Shown in pieces: positions 11,283 through 19,184 of a stretch of 19,226 nucleotides of DNA (position 1 is its first letter; every line of letters starts with the position of its first letter). This stretch comes from WJLC01 sp964600865 (lineage in GTDB: Archaea > Nanobdellota > Nanobdellia > Pacearchaeales > GW2011-AR1): the NCBI GenBank assembly GCA_964600865.1, contig CAZRJP010000016.1, forward strand, positions 1 through 19,226. The letters are read 5' to 3'. Position numbers and translations under genes: made by a program. The notes under the pieces are model-generated. The model searched no databases. It was not told the origin of the DNA and saw only the letters and a list, made by a program, of their open reading frames with translations.

Positions 11283-12802
11283 AATTAAAGTTTACTTGGA
11301 GAATTTGGTTAATGATAATCTTACTTATTTTTTCTTTAGTTGCAATTTTTGGAATCCCTCCTAATTTTTTACAAAAAGGAGTTATGATTTCTAGTGTTGA
11401 ACCAGGCTCAATGGCTTTTGAGAGAGGATTAAGACAAGGACAGATTTTACAAAATATAGATGGAAAAGAAATATCTAATTTAGATGATTTTACTGAAGCA
11501 ATAAAAAATAAATTCCCTATGCAGGAAAAAGAAAAAGTAATAATAAAAACAAACAAGATAGAAGTAATATTATTCACAAATTCCTCTCCAGAAATAACTG
11601 TTTCTGAGATTAAAGATACAAATATTAAAACAGGTTTAGATTTAGCAGGTGGAGCAAGAGCATTGGTTAAAGCAGAAAATAAGGAATTGACATCTGAAGA
11701 AATAAGAGATTTAGTTGATATTACCAGTAATAGATTAAATGAATTTGGATTAACTGATTTAGAGGTTTTACCTGTTTCAGATTTATCTGGAAATAATTAT
11801 ATGTTAATTGAGATTGCAGGAGCAACCCCAGATGATCTAGAAGAACTTGTTTCAAAACAAGGAAAGTTTGAGGCAAAAATAGGAAATCAAACTGTCTTCG
11901 TAGGAGGAGAAAGAGATATCTCTTCAGTATGTAAATCTGGTTCTTGTTCAAGATTAGAATCCCCACAACAATCTGAAGAAGGATATGTTTCAAACTTTAT
12001 GTTTACAATAACCTTAAGTGAAGGAGCAGCAAAAAGACATGCAGAGATAACAGATGAAATTCCATTAAGTGCAGAAGAACAAGGTTATTTAGAAGAAAAA
12101 TTAGAATTATTTCTTGATGATAATTTAGTAAATAGCTTATATGTTTCTGAAGGATTAAAAGGAATTGTAGAAACACAAATTCAAATATCTGGAGTAGGTT
12201 CAGGAGAAACCCCAGAACAAGCAGTTTCTAATGCACAAGAAAAAATGAAAAAGCTTCAGACTGTTTTAATGACAGGAAGCCTTCCATATAAATTAGAGAT
12301 AGTAAAATTAGATACAATCTCTCCAACACTTGGAAAAGATTTCATTCATTCAATATTACTTGCAGGTCTTGCAGCGATATTTGCAGTGGCAATAATTGTT
12401 TTCTTTAGATATAGAAACTTTAAATCTTCTTTAGCATTAATTTTAACAAGCATATCAGAAGTTACTATTATTTTAGGAATAGCTTCTTTTATAGGATGGA
12501 ATCTCGATTTACCAAGTATTGCAGGTATATTAGCAACAATTGGTACAGGAATTGACAGTCAAATAATTGTTTTAGATGAAGCTCATCAACACTCTAAATT
12601 AAGTATTAAACAAAAATTAAAAAGAGCATTTAAGATTATTATTGGAGCTTGGCTAACTGCATTAGTAGCATTAATTCCATTATGGTGGGCAGGAGCAGGA
12701 TTATTAAAAGGATTTGCAATAACAACCATTATAGGAATAACTACAGGAGTATTAGTAACAAGGCCAGCATTCACTGATATAATTAAAAAAATAGAGGGGT
12801 AA
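11279..12802 (+). CDS. secD: Protein-export membrane protein SecD with N-terminal PDZ-like domain
   Basis: SecD subunit of the SecDF export motor, 507 residues. TM1 spans about 9-26. Residues about 34-98 read like a PDZ domain: ISSVEPGSMAFERGLRQGQ, then IDGKEISNLDDF. The SecD core resumes with TGLDLAGGARALV (118-130), the P1 region, and five TM segments from about 357 to 497, including GTGIDSQIIVLDEA (422-435). C218 and C223 (CKSGSC) could form an extracytoplasmic disulfide. It overlaps secF by 4 nt. The PDZ-like part sits in the first extracytoplasmic region and could bind substrate termini; I am unsure how common this domain is in archaeal SecD. Confidence 0.94.
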   Translation: MKLKFTWRIWLMIILLIFSLVAIFGIPPNFLQKGVMISSVEPGSMAFERGLRQGQILQNIDGKEISNLDDFTEAIKNKFPMQEKEKVIIKTNKIEVILFTNSSPEITVSEIKDTNIKTGLDLAGGARALVKAENKELTSEEIRDLVDITSNRLNEFGLTDLEVLPVSDLSGNNYMLIEIAGATPDDLEELVSKQGKFEAKIGNQTVFVGGERDISSVCKSGSCSRLESPQQSEEGYVSNFMFTITLSEGAAKRHAEITDEIPLSAEEQGYLEEKLELFLDDNLVNSLYVSEGLKGIVETQIQISGVGSGETPEQAVSNAQEKMKKLQTVLMTGSLPYKLEIVKLDTISPTLGKDFIHSILLAGLAAIFAVAIIVFFRYRNFKSSLALILTSISEVTIILGIASFIGWNLDLPSIAGILATIGTGIDSQIIVLDEAHQHSKLSIKQKLKRAFKIIIGAWLTALVALIPLWWAGAGLLKGFAITTIIGITTGVLVTRPAFTDIIKKIEG

Positions 12803-12814
12803 GAATAGATAAGG

Positions 12815-13273
12815 ATGTTACCTAAGACCCACGTTTCTTTTGGATTTTTATTTGCAGGAGCATTATATTTAATATTCCCTCAAATAGGATTAATAGGAGC
12901 AGGAATTATATGGCTTTCAAGCTTTCTTATAGATGTTGATCATTATATTTGGTATGTAATTGAAGAAAAGAATTTAAGCATAAAAAAGGCATATCACTGG
13001 CATAGATTAAGAAAAGAAACAATGAGGAAACTTCCAAGAAAGGAAAAATTAAAACACAAAAATGAAATTCTTTTTCTTCATGGATTTGAACCTATTGCAG
13101 TTTTATTTGCATTATCTTATTTATGGCAACCTTTTTTATATATCCTGATAGGATTTGCTTTTCATTTATCTTTAGATATAATTGAAGAAATAAAAACTAA
13201 ACATAGAATAGATAAAATATTCTTAATCCACGATGTTATTAAATATCATAAATTGGATCAATTAGGATTGTAA
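12815..13273 (+). CDS. YdjM-like membrane-bound putative metal-dependent hydrolase
   Basis: A 152-residue polytopic membrane protein. The pattern resembles the YdjM/DUF457 family: an N-terminal H6 in KTHVSFGFLF, D40-x-D42-H43 in FLIDVDHYIW, a second histidine cluster HWHR (61-64), H89 in FLHGFEP, and H117 with D121 in FHLSLDIIEE, all polar residues at the edges of hydrophobic segments and suited to metal binding. The family is annotated as a metal-dependent hydrolase, but the substrate is not known. The ATG at 12815 follows AAGG and lies 12 nt after secD, so it is probably the last gene of that operon. Its stop overlaps the convergent gene by 12 nt. Confidence 0.7.
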   Translation: MLPKTHVSFGFLFAGALYLIFPQIGLIGAGIIWLSSFLIDVDHYIWYVIEEKNLSIKKAYHWHRLRKETMRKLPRKEKLKHKNEILFLHGFEPIAVLFALSYLWQPFLYILIGFAFHLSLDIIEEIKTKHRIDKIFLIHDVIKYHKLDQLGL

Positions 13274-13828
13274 TCTTTTTTTAAGAATTTTTCTTAATTT
13301 TCTAAAAAATTTAAGTTTAGATAATTTAGATCCAATCTTCCTTATATTCACAAGAAGAGAATATTTAGCTTTAAGAGGGATTATTTTAGATTCACCCTCT
13401 TTTAGTTTATGTTTAGCTTCTTCAAATAAATCAGCAATTTCTAAGAATTCTCTAATAGAAAATTCTAATCTGAGGTCTCTAAGATGAACATGAATATTTT
13501 TTGGATGATTTAATTCTATTTGAAGTTTTTCTGGATTACTTTCAGCAAATTTTTTTATTTTTTTCTTGTCCAATACAAAATAACTATCCATTTGTCCATC
13601 TCTTCCATCATCTTTTAAAATTCCTCCATTTTTTTTATATTTTGTATAACTTTCAGAAAGGTGTTTTGTTAATTGAGTAAACTCTTCTTTAGATAATTCT
13701 AATCTAAGATTTCTTAGGTGAAAGTGAAATGGTTCTCCTTTATTCCTTTCAGTAATCAATCTTGAAGGTAATAAATCACAAGATTTTCTTATTTTCTTCT
13801 TAGAGAGTATTTTTATTATTCTTCCCAT
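13262..13828 (-). CDS. Unknown protein with duplicated HxHLRxLRLE motif
   Basis: A 188-residue soluble, basic protein that I cannot assign to a named family. It contains an internal duplication of about 34 residues: HFHLRNLRLELSKEEF (35-50) and HVHLRDLRLEFSIREF (113-128), each followed by an amphipathic helix ending in a lysine-rich stretch. Histidines 35/37 and 113/115 and arginines 39/42 and 117/120 are strictly repeated, suggesting two equivalent sites for a metal, nucleotide or phosphate. Between the copies lies a glycine-rich segment (GGILKDDGRDGQMDSY). The C-terminal 45 residues are very basic. It follows the ParB-like gene by 13 nt in the same orientation, and the pair lies next to surface-glycan genes. 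Function is unknown; a role with the glycan cluster is only suggested by position. Confidence 0.65.
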   Translation of the reverse strand: MGRIIKILSKKKIRKSCDLLPSRLITERNKGEPFHFHLRNLRLELSKEEFTQLTKHLSESYTKYKKNGGILKDDGRDGQMDSYFVLDKKKIKKFAESNPEKLQIELNHPKNIHVHLRDLRLEFSIREFLEIADLFEEAKHKLKEGESKIIPLKAKYSLLVNIRKIGSKLSKLKFFRKLRKILKKRLQS

Positions 13829-13841
13829 GTCTATATATCAT

Positions 13842-14423
13842 TTATTTATATTTAAAAACCTTTTTTCCTAGTTTTTGAATGAAGTAATATTCTTTATTAG
13901 AAAGATCCCGTGATTTTTCAATCCAATTCATCTTATGTTGCCCTCCTGGAAGAGAATTATCATCAATGATACACTCAATTTTTTTAAATCCCAATTCTTT
14001 AAAGGCCATAAATCTCTTAAAACCATCCATTCTTTGATATTTGTAGTTAGTTGGGAGATTATTTTTTTTACAAAATTCTTTTCCAGTAAATGAAGGATGA
14101 GTATTTATCTTAAAGTTTCTTACTAATATGGGAAGGATCTTTTTTCCTTTTTTAATTTTTTTCTTAACTTTTTCTATCCCTTCTCTATGTTTTTTATCTA
14201 TGGTTAAATGTCCTCCATCTATTGGGTTGATTTTTGAGATAGGGATTTTTTTTCTTTTTGTTTTAAATTTTCTCTTTTTGTTTTTAATTCTGAATAAAAA
14301 GAATTTTAGTTTATATATTGTTTTAGTAAAGGCCCTTTTAATGGAAAATAATGTGTAAAAGATTATATGATACACTTTATTTTTATCTTTTTTATATTTT
14401 AAAAAATCTATTATTCTTTTCAT
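13842..14423 (-). CDS. ParB/sulfiredoxin-like fold protein
   Basis: A 193-residue protein. The N-terminal 55 residues are hydrophobic and basic (possible membrane association, YHIIFYTLFSIKRAF). From about residue 58 the ParB/Srx-like pattern appears: IPISKINPIDGGHLTID, a helix with IEKVKKKIKKGKKI, the strand LPILVRN, and YQRMDGFKRFMAFKELGFKKI, in which G134-x-x-R137-x-x-A140 matches the ParB box II motif GxxRxxA, followed by a strand IECIIDD. The family includes CTP-dependent DNA-segregation proteins, nucleases and small-molecule kinases such as the serine kinase SbnI. There is no HTH domain, so this is not a chromosomal ParB. The activity may be kinase- or nucleotidase-like, unproven. A TATA box at 14453-14460 precedes it. 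Confidence 0.6.
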   Translation of the reverse strand: MKRIIDFLKYKKDKNKVYHIIFYTLFSIKRAFTKTIYKLKFFLFRIKNKKRKFKTKRKKIPISKINPIDGGHLTIDKKHREGIEKVKKKIKKGKKILPILVRNFKINTHPSFTGKEFCKKNNLPTNYKYQRMDGFKRFMAFKELGFKKIECIIDDNSLPGGQHKMNWIEKSRDLSNKEYYFIQKLGKKVFKYK

Positions 14424-14452
14424 ATTTTATAAAGAGTAAACCCTAAAAAACT

Positions 14453-14460
14453 ATTTAAAT
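14453..14460 (-). promoter_or_regulatory. TATA box of the ParB-like/HxHLRxLRLE pair
   Basis: ATTTAAAT-type box on the minus strand, centred about 25 nt before 14431, leaving a leader of about 7 nt. Confidence 0.4.
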
Positions 14461-14500
14461 TTACCTATGGAATAGGATAAAGATATTAAAAATAATGATA

Positions 14501-14509
14501 ATTTAAAAA
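14501..14509 (+). promoter_or_regulatory. TATA box of the flippase gene
   Basis: ATTTAAAAA centred about 27 nt before the ATG at 14533; likely leaderless. Confidence 0.4.
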
Positions 14510-14532
14510 CACTCTTTATTTAAGTAATTTTA

Positions 14533-16104
14533 ATGAAAAGAAAGAAACAGAAAAATGAATTAGACAACCATTTGAAATTATTGGCAAAGTCCTCTTTTTT
14601 TGTTTTAATGAGTTTGATTTTTTCTAAAATTTTTATGTACTTTTATAGGATTTTAATTGCAAGAACATATGGTCCAGAAGTTTATGGGCTATTTTCTTTA
14701 TGTTTAATAATTTTAGGTGTTTCTGGGAGCATTTCTACTATAGGGTTATCTACAGGGATAAAAAGATTCATTCCTTTTTATAATGGAAAAAAGGAAAGTC
14801 ACAAATCTAGATATGTTCTTAATATCTCCTTAATTTTAGTGATGCTTCTTGGAACTTTAATGGGCCTAATAATTTTTTTATTTTCTGATACTATTGCCCT
14901 GAATATTTTTAATATGGAACAACTATCTCCGTATCTTAAATTATTTAGTTTTTCCATACCATTTTTTTCTCTTTTTTGCATTTTGACCTCTGCATTGTTA
15001 TCTGAAGAAAAAATAGGATGGAATATTCTAATTGTAAATATTTTGGATAGTTTGATAAAGGTTATTTTATTGATATTTTTAATTATTATAGGAGTAAATC
15101 ATTTTTCTGTACCTCTTTCTTATGTTTTAAGCATATTTGTTTTATTTTTTATTTCCTATATTGTTGTAAGAAATAAAACAGATCTTTTTGAGTCTATAAG
15201 AAAAAAGGTTTTTTCTAAGAAGAAAACAAAAAAATCGTTTAAGAAGATTTCAAAAACAAAGAAAAAGGCCATTTTATCAAACCTTCTTTCTTATTCTTGG
15301 CCATTGTTATTTTTTGGATTAATTTCTTCGGTGTTTCATTGGACAGATACTTTCTTATTAGGATTTTTCACAACAGCAACAGATGTAGGAATATATAATG
15401 TGGCGGTTCCAATTGCCTTAATATTGACATTACCGAGGGATTTATTTATCCAATTATTTCTCCCAATAATAAGTAAACAATATTCAAAAAAGAATAAAAA
15501 AAATGTTGAACAGTTAAGCAAGCAAATAAGTAAGTGGATTTTTATATTAATTCTCCCTTTATTTATTTCATTCATATTCTTTCCAGAGATTATAATAAAA
15601 TTATTATTTGGAAGCGAGTTTTTAATGGCGAAAAATTCTTTAAGATACCTTTCAATAGGAGCATTATTTTTAACAATCCCCCAAATTTCAAAAGAATTAA
15701 TTTCTATGATGGGAAAATCAAAGACTATATTATCAGATATAATTATAGCATTAATTATAAATATAATTTTGAATTGTTTACTTATTCCAAGATATGGTAT
15801 TGAAGGAGCTGCAATTTCTACTGCAATTTCTACAATGTTTTTAGGAATCATGTTCTTTTTTCAATCATGGAGATATCTTAAGATAATTCCCTTAAAAAGG
15901 AAGATGGCAAATATATTTTTAATTGCGATTGTGTCTACAATATTCTTATTCATTTTGAGAAATCTGTTTTATACTAATTTATTGACACTGATTATAATAG
16001 GATTTTTATTTCTTGGGTTTTATTCCCTTTTAATTATATTAAATGCTTTAGATGATAAAGACAAAATGATTTTGAATGCAATAAAAACAAAATTTTTTAA
16101 ATAA
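14533..16104 (+). CDS. Polysaccharide flippase (Wzx/MATE-like, MVF superfamily)
   Basis: A 523-residue integral membrane protein with about 12-14 hydrophobic segments that would move lipid-linked oligosaccharides across the membrane for surface glycan assembly or N-glycosylation. The N-terminal part has the family pattern F-x-F-x-x-I-x-x-A-x-x-x-G-x-x-x-Y-G as YFYRILIARTYGPEVYGLFSL, followed by GLSTGIKRFIPFY. The middle contains a lysine-rich cytoplasmic loop (about residues 220-250) and then SWPLLFFGLISSVFHWTDTFLLGFF, the start of the second bundle, and VGIYNVAVPIA, typical of this family. The C-terminal half includes GIEGAAISTAIS. Its neighbours are glycosylation genes, which supports the role. 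The lipid-linked substrate is unknown. Confidence 0.88.
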   Translation: MKRKKQKNELDNHLKLLAKSSFFVLMSLIFSKIFMYFYRILIARTYGPEVYGLFSLCLIILGVSGSISTIGLSTGIKRFIPFYNGKKESHKSRYVLNISLILVMLLGTLMGLIIFLFSDTIALNIFNMEQLSPYLKLFSFSIPFFSLFCILTSALLSEEKIGWNILIVNILDSLIKVILLIFLIIIGVNHFSVPLSYVLSIFVLFFISYIVVRNKTDLFESIRKKVFSKKKTKKSFKKISKTKKKAILSNLLSYSWPLLFFGLISSVFHWTDTFLLGFFTTATDVGIYNVAVPIALILTLPRDLFIQLFLPIISKQYSKKNKKNVEQLSKQISKWIFILILPLFISFIFFPEIIIKLLFGSEFLMAKNSLRYLSIGALFLTIPQISKELISMMGKSKTILSDIIIALIINIILNCLLIPRYGIEGAAISTAISTMFLGIMFFFQSWRYLKIIPLKRKMANIFLIAIVSTIFLFILRNLFYTNLLTLIIIGFLFLGFYSLLIILNALDDKDKMILNAIKTKFFK

Positions 16105-16161
16105 TTTCTACAAATCAAAAAATTAAGATTATTTTTTAAACTAATTATAAATTAATAAAGC

Positions 16162-16170
16162 ATAAAAAGG
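16162..16170 (+). promoter_or_regulatory. TATA box of the nucleotidyltransferase gene
   Basis: ATAAAAAGG centred about 25 nt before the ATG at 16190; leaderless start predicted. Confidence 0.4.
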
Positions 16171-16189
16171 TAGAAAATTTATTTTAAAT

Positions 16190-16666
16190 ATGTCAAACCC
16201 CAAAATAAAAATAAGAGAAGAAATACGTAATTTAGTGAAAGAGATAAGAGAGAAAGACAATTCTATAAAAATAGTCACTACTAATGGGGCGTTCGATATA
16301 CTTCATTCAGGACATGTTGAATCATTAAAAAAAGCAAAATCTTTTGGAGACATATTAATTATAGGTTTAAATTCAGATAAATCCATAAAAAAATATAAAT
16401 CTCCAGAAAGACCAATAATCCCTCAAGATGATAGAGCAAAACTTCTCGCAGCATTAGAAATTGTAGATTATGTAGTAATTTTTGATGAAATAGATCCAAG
16501 AGAGCTATTAAAGGAAATTAAACCGGATTTTCATGTAAAATCAAGAGAAGGTTATAAAGGAGTTGAGGGAGAAGTAGTAAGAAAAGGAGGAGGAAAAATT
16601 ATTTTAATAAAAGATTTTCCGGTTCTTTCTACAACAGATATAATAAATAAAATTAAATCAATGTAA
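16190..16666 (+). CDS. RfaE2/HldE-like sugar-phosphate nucleotidyltransferase
   Basis: A 158-residue single-domain enzyme of the cytidylyltransferase superfamily. The active-site motif H39-S-G-H42 lies in TTNGAFDILHSGHVESL; the second family motif STTDIINKI (147-155) is at the C terminus, and the pattern GLNSDKSIKKYK and ERPIIPQDDRAKLLAAL matches RfaE domain II. In bacteria this domain adenylylates heptose 1-phosphate. The middle KSREGYKGVEGEVVRKGGG also resembles that family. The natural substrate in an archaeon is uncertain; a heptose, another sugar phosphate or a polyol phosphate is possible. It lies 2 nt before a GT9 transferase, the usual partner of NDP-heptose, which supports a heptose-like sugar. 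Only the nucleotidyltransferase domain is present, without the kinase domain. Confidence 0.85.
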   Translation: MSNPKIKIREEIRNLVKEIREKDNSIKIVTTNGAFDILHSGHVESLKKAKSFGDILIIGLNSDKSIKKYKSPERPIIPQDDRAKLLAALEIVDYVVIFDEIDPRELLKEIKPDFHVKSREGYKGVEGEVVRKGGGKIILIKDFPVLSTTDIINKIKSM

Positions 16667-16668
16667 AA

Positions 16669-17750
16669 ATGAAAATGGGTTTTTTATTTCGAAGATTTTA
16701 TACTTATTTTGAGTCAATAATTAGAGAGGGATTCAATTTAGGAGTACATCTTTTTTGGCATTTATTTAGCATAGATAAATTTAAAAAAAATCCAAAAAAA
16801 GGAAATAAAATACTAATAGTCACAGGAGGTGAAATGGGGGACACATATAATGTTTTAGGGGTTTTGAACAAAATAACTAAAAAATATCCTAAAAAAGAAA
16901 TTTATTTTTTAACAAAGGAAAAAAATATGAATTTTGTCAAAAATCCCGACATAAATACTATTAATTTAAAAAAAGCAAGAAATCTTATTAAAGATAATTT
17001 TTTTGATTACGCTCTTTTTAAATCTAGGCCGGATGCAGTTTTTGATGATGAAATGTACAAAATTATTAAAAAAATACCCTATAGAATGGGGTCTGGAGGA
17101 GTTTCACCTAGAAAATTTTTAACAGACATACTTCCAAATAGAAAGTTTTTAGGTCTTAATAAATTAGTTTATAGAAAGGATGGAATGAAAGAGTTTTTTT
17201 GCTTATTAAATAAAATTGGGATATCCTTGGACAGAACCCTTTCATTTTATTTCACTAAAGAAGGAGACAAAAAAGCCAAAAAATTTATGAAAAAACATAA
17301 AAAAGCTTTTTCTAAAAAGGTAATCTTTTTTCATCCTGGATCTGGGACTTCTTTAAAAGCTAAAAAAGAAAATAAGGTGCCTTCCCATGATTGGCCAAAA
17401 GAAAATTGGGCAGAATTAGCAGACAAATTGATAAAAGAGTATAACGCTCAGATAATCTTCACTGGATCAAAAAAAGAAAAAAAATTAATTAAAAGCATAA
17501 TAAAAAAAATAAAGAATAAGTCTAGAGTAATTGACTCTTCTGGAGAATTATCTATAGAATCTATAGCCTTTTTAATGAATAAAAAAGGGAAGTTTTTAGT
17601 TAGTATAGATACAGGAATGGCTCATATAGGTGCATTATCAGGAATATTTGTTTTTGATCTTTTTGGGCCGTTTCCTCCTGAATTAGCCTTACCTCAGACA
17701 AAAAAGAAAAAAGTGCTTTTTAATAATAAGATTATTTGCACAAAATGTAG
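16669..17750 (+). CDS. Glycosyltransferase family 9 (heptosyltransferase-like), 3'-truncated by assembly gap
   Basis: About 360 residues are visible before the run of N. The GT-B layout is clear: the N-terminal nucleotide-fold strand KILIVTGGEMGDTYNVLGVL (47-66), the linker and second-domain strand VIFFHPGSGTS (218-228), the family motif DWPKENWAELADKL, and SIDTGMAHIGAL (323-334), which binds the nucleotide-sugar. It would transfer a sugar, in bacteria usually heptose, to a surface glycan on the cytoplasmic side. The last visible codon before the gap encodes a cysteine at the place where related enzymes have their C-terminal end region, so a few tens of residues are probably missing. The apparent reading frame beyond the gap is not real. 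ATG 16669 or 16675 could be the start. Confidence 0.88.
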
Positions 17751-17850
17751 NNNNNNNNNNNNNNNNNNNNNNNNNNNNNNNNNNNNNNNNNNNNNNNNNN
17801 NNNNNNNNNNNNNNNNNNNNNNNNNNNNNNNNNNNNNNNNNNNNNNNNNN
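17751..17850. other. Assembly gap (100 N)
   Basis: Exactly 100 unknown bases, the conventional placeholder for a scaffold join of unknown size. It removes the end of the GT9 gene; whatever lies between it and the radical SAM gene is not known. Confidence 0.98.
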
Positions 17851-17880
17851 TTTCATTTTTTAGAATTTTATCTTATTTTA

Positions 17881-18738
17881 TTATGGTCCTTTATATGCCT
17901 TTTTTCCCACGCAATATTTACATATAGGAAAAACAAATTTTTTGTTTTTAAGCATTTTTCTTACTTTTTTATATCTTCTAGAGTTCCAAATATCCATAAG
18001 TTCAGAATCTTTTATATTTCCAAATTTAACACTGCTGTGATAATCATTACAACATAAAACAGCATTACCCATGAAATCAATTGTCATTTGTTGTTTTGGA
18101 TATATGCAAGGGGGCCTGTCTAGAATATTTTTTCCAACAACTCCATCCCTATCATAAACCGCAAAGTCTGTTTGTTCATCATTAAAAATTCTACAATGGA
18201 ATTTTGTTTTGTATTTTTCTGGAAATTTTCTAAGATGATTCATAAGCTCTTTGACATTTTTTGGTATTTCAGGAGTGTATTGGCTGTAATTAACAATTTC
18301 TGTTCCAGCATCATTTAATTTTTTAAACATGTCAATTGTCAAGAATATTCCATTGGTATTAATGTCTATTTTGCACTTGGGAACATTCTTTTTTATTAGT
18401 TTTATGATTTTTATGAGTCTTTCATCTGCAAGAGGTTCATTATAAAAATGTAGTTGGATATGTCCCCTGTAATTAATTTTTTTTAGGTCTTTTATTATTT
18501 TTTTAATATATTTGATTGGCAAGTCGGTTTTGTTCTTTTTCAAACCTCTTTCATATTTGCTGTTGGGACACCATTTACATCTTAAATTACAGTAACTAGA
18601 TATTTCTATTCCTAGAATATCAAACATGTCATCTGTCCCATAATGTTTCTTGTTTGATTTTCTTTGCCTAGGGCAGGCATATTTGTCATAATAGATGTTT
18701 TTGAGAATTTTCTTAACCTTTTTCTTTACTTTTTTCAT
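17881..18738 (-). CDS. Radical SAM/SPASM-domain protein
   Basis: A 285-residue enzyme using S-adenosylmethionine and a 4Fe-4S cluster to start radical chemistry. The cluster ligands are C50-x3-C54-x2-C57 in EISSYCNLRCKWCPN; the glycine-rich and (beta/alpha) pattern follows with HFYNEPLAD and INTNG. A C-terminal SPASM-like region holds C211, C229/C230, C273 and C276 in PPCIYP, VLCCNDY and FPICKYC, which can bind an auxiliary cluster, together with the typical FGNIKDSELMDIWNSRRYKKVR segment. The substrate is unknown; homologues in surface-glycan clusters often modify sugars or peptides. It starts 2 nt after the GT9 fragment and its stop lies 30 nt from the gap. The ATG at 18738 is supported by that spacing. 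Confidence 0.88.
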   Translation of the reverse strand: MKKVKKKVKKILKNIYYDKYACPRQRKSNKKHYGTDDMFDILGIEISSYCNLRCKWCPNSKYERGLKKNKTDLPIKYIKKIIKDLKKINYRGHIQLHFYNEPLADERLIKIIKLIKKNVPKCKIDINTNGIFLTIDMFKKLNDAGTEIVNYSQYTPEIPKNVKELMNHLRKFPEKYKTKFHCRIFNDEQTDFAVYDRDGVVGKNILDRPPCIYPKQQMTIDFMGNAVLCCNDYHSSVKFGNIKDSELMDIWNSRRYKKVRKMLKNKKFVFPICKYCVGKKAYKGP

Positions 18739-18740
18739 GT

Positions 18741-19073
18741 TTATATTAATTTTTCACATGCTTTTAAAACTTTGTTTACCTTCAATTTGTCAAGTTTGGC
18801 AACAATCATTTTAGAGTTTTTATTTGCAGGACCAAAACATTTGTAGGGGATGTAATCTGCGACAATGTCTAGAATATTTGTTTTTCCAACCCATGCCAGA
18901 TGCATTGGGCCACAATCATGGGCAACAACCAATTTGCTATTTTTAAAAATTAGGAAGAGTTCTCGCAGATTTACTTTTTCATTAGGAACAAGGACTTTTG
19001 GATGTTTTTGCTTTAGATAAAGTTTTTTTTCATTATCTAGGCCCATAATTAATATCCTGTATTCTTTAAAATA
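18741..19073 (-). pseudogene. GT9 glycosyltransferase C-terminal remnant
   Basis: The open frame from ATG 19046 encodes 101 residues matching only the second, nucleotide-sugar-binding half of GT9 enzymes: VNLRELFLIFKNSKLVVAHDCGPMHLAWVGKTNILDI is the counterpart of the S-x-D-[TS]-G-x-x-H-x-[AG] motif. The frame continues upstream with family-like EYRILIMGL before ATG, reaching an in-frame TAA at 19074-19076, and no N-terminal half is found in any frame in the remaining 150 bases. The N-terminal Rossmann domain is thus missing, so the protein cannot be a complete transferase. It may be a decayed gene or a remnant left by recombination. It is followed after 2 nt by the radical SAM gene, so it may still be transcribed. 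Confidence 0.7.
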
Positions 19074-19142
19074 TTAATACTATACTAAATATAGGACTCA
19101 TTAAGGCGAATCTTTTTTTAAAACACTTATTTTTAAATTTAT

Positions 19143-19167
19143 GGGCATACAAAATCATTGTATGTCC
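19143..19167. repeat. 10-bp inverted repeat in intergenic DNA
   Basis: GGGCATACAA (19143-19152) pairs with TTGTATGTCC (19158-19167) with one G-T pair and a five-base loop. No T-run follows, so a simple terminator is unlikely. The flanking 19077-19226 region holds no convincing gene. Confidence 0.6.
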
Positions 19168-19168
19168 A

Positions 19169-19184
19169 AGTGACATATGTCACT
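19169..19184. repeat. Perfect 16-bp palindrome (AGTGACATATGTCACT)
   Basis: A loop-free perfect palindrome one base away from the 10-bp inverted repeat. Its form suits a dimeric DNA-binding protein; it lies about 120 bp upstream of the GT9 remnant start. Alternatively it is part of a mobile-element end running off the window. Confidence 0.6.

Noticed and set aside
15336..15851. Minus-strand 171-residue frame opposite the flippase
   Set aside because: Isoleucine/asparagine-rich shadow of membrane-segment codons; no start signal or family motif.
16669..18057. One long open frame through the run of N
   Set aside because: The frame is an artefact of unknown bases; the part after 17850 is antisense to the radical SAM gene. 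Only 16669-17750 is real GT9 sequence.
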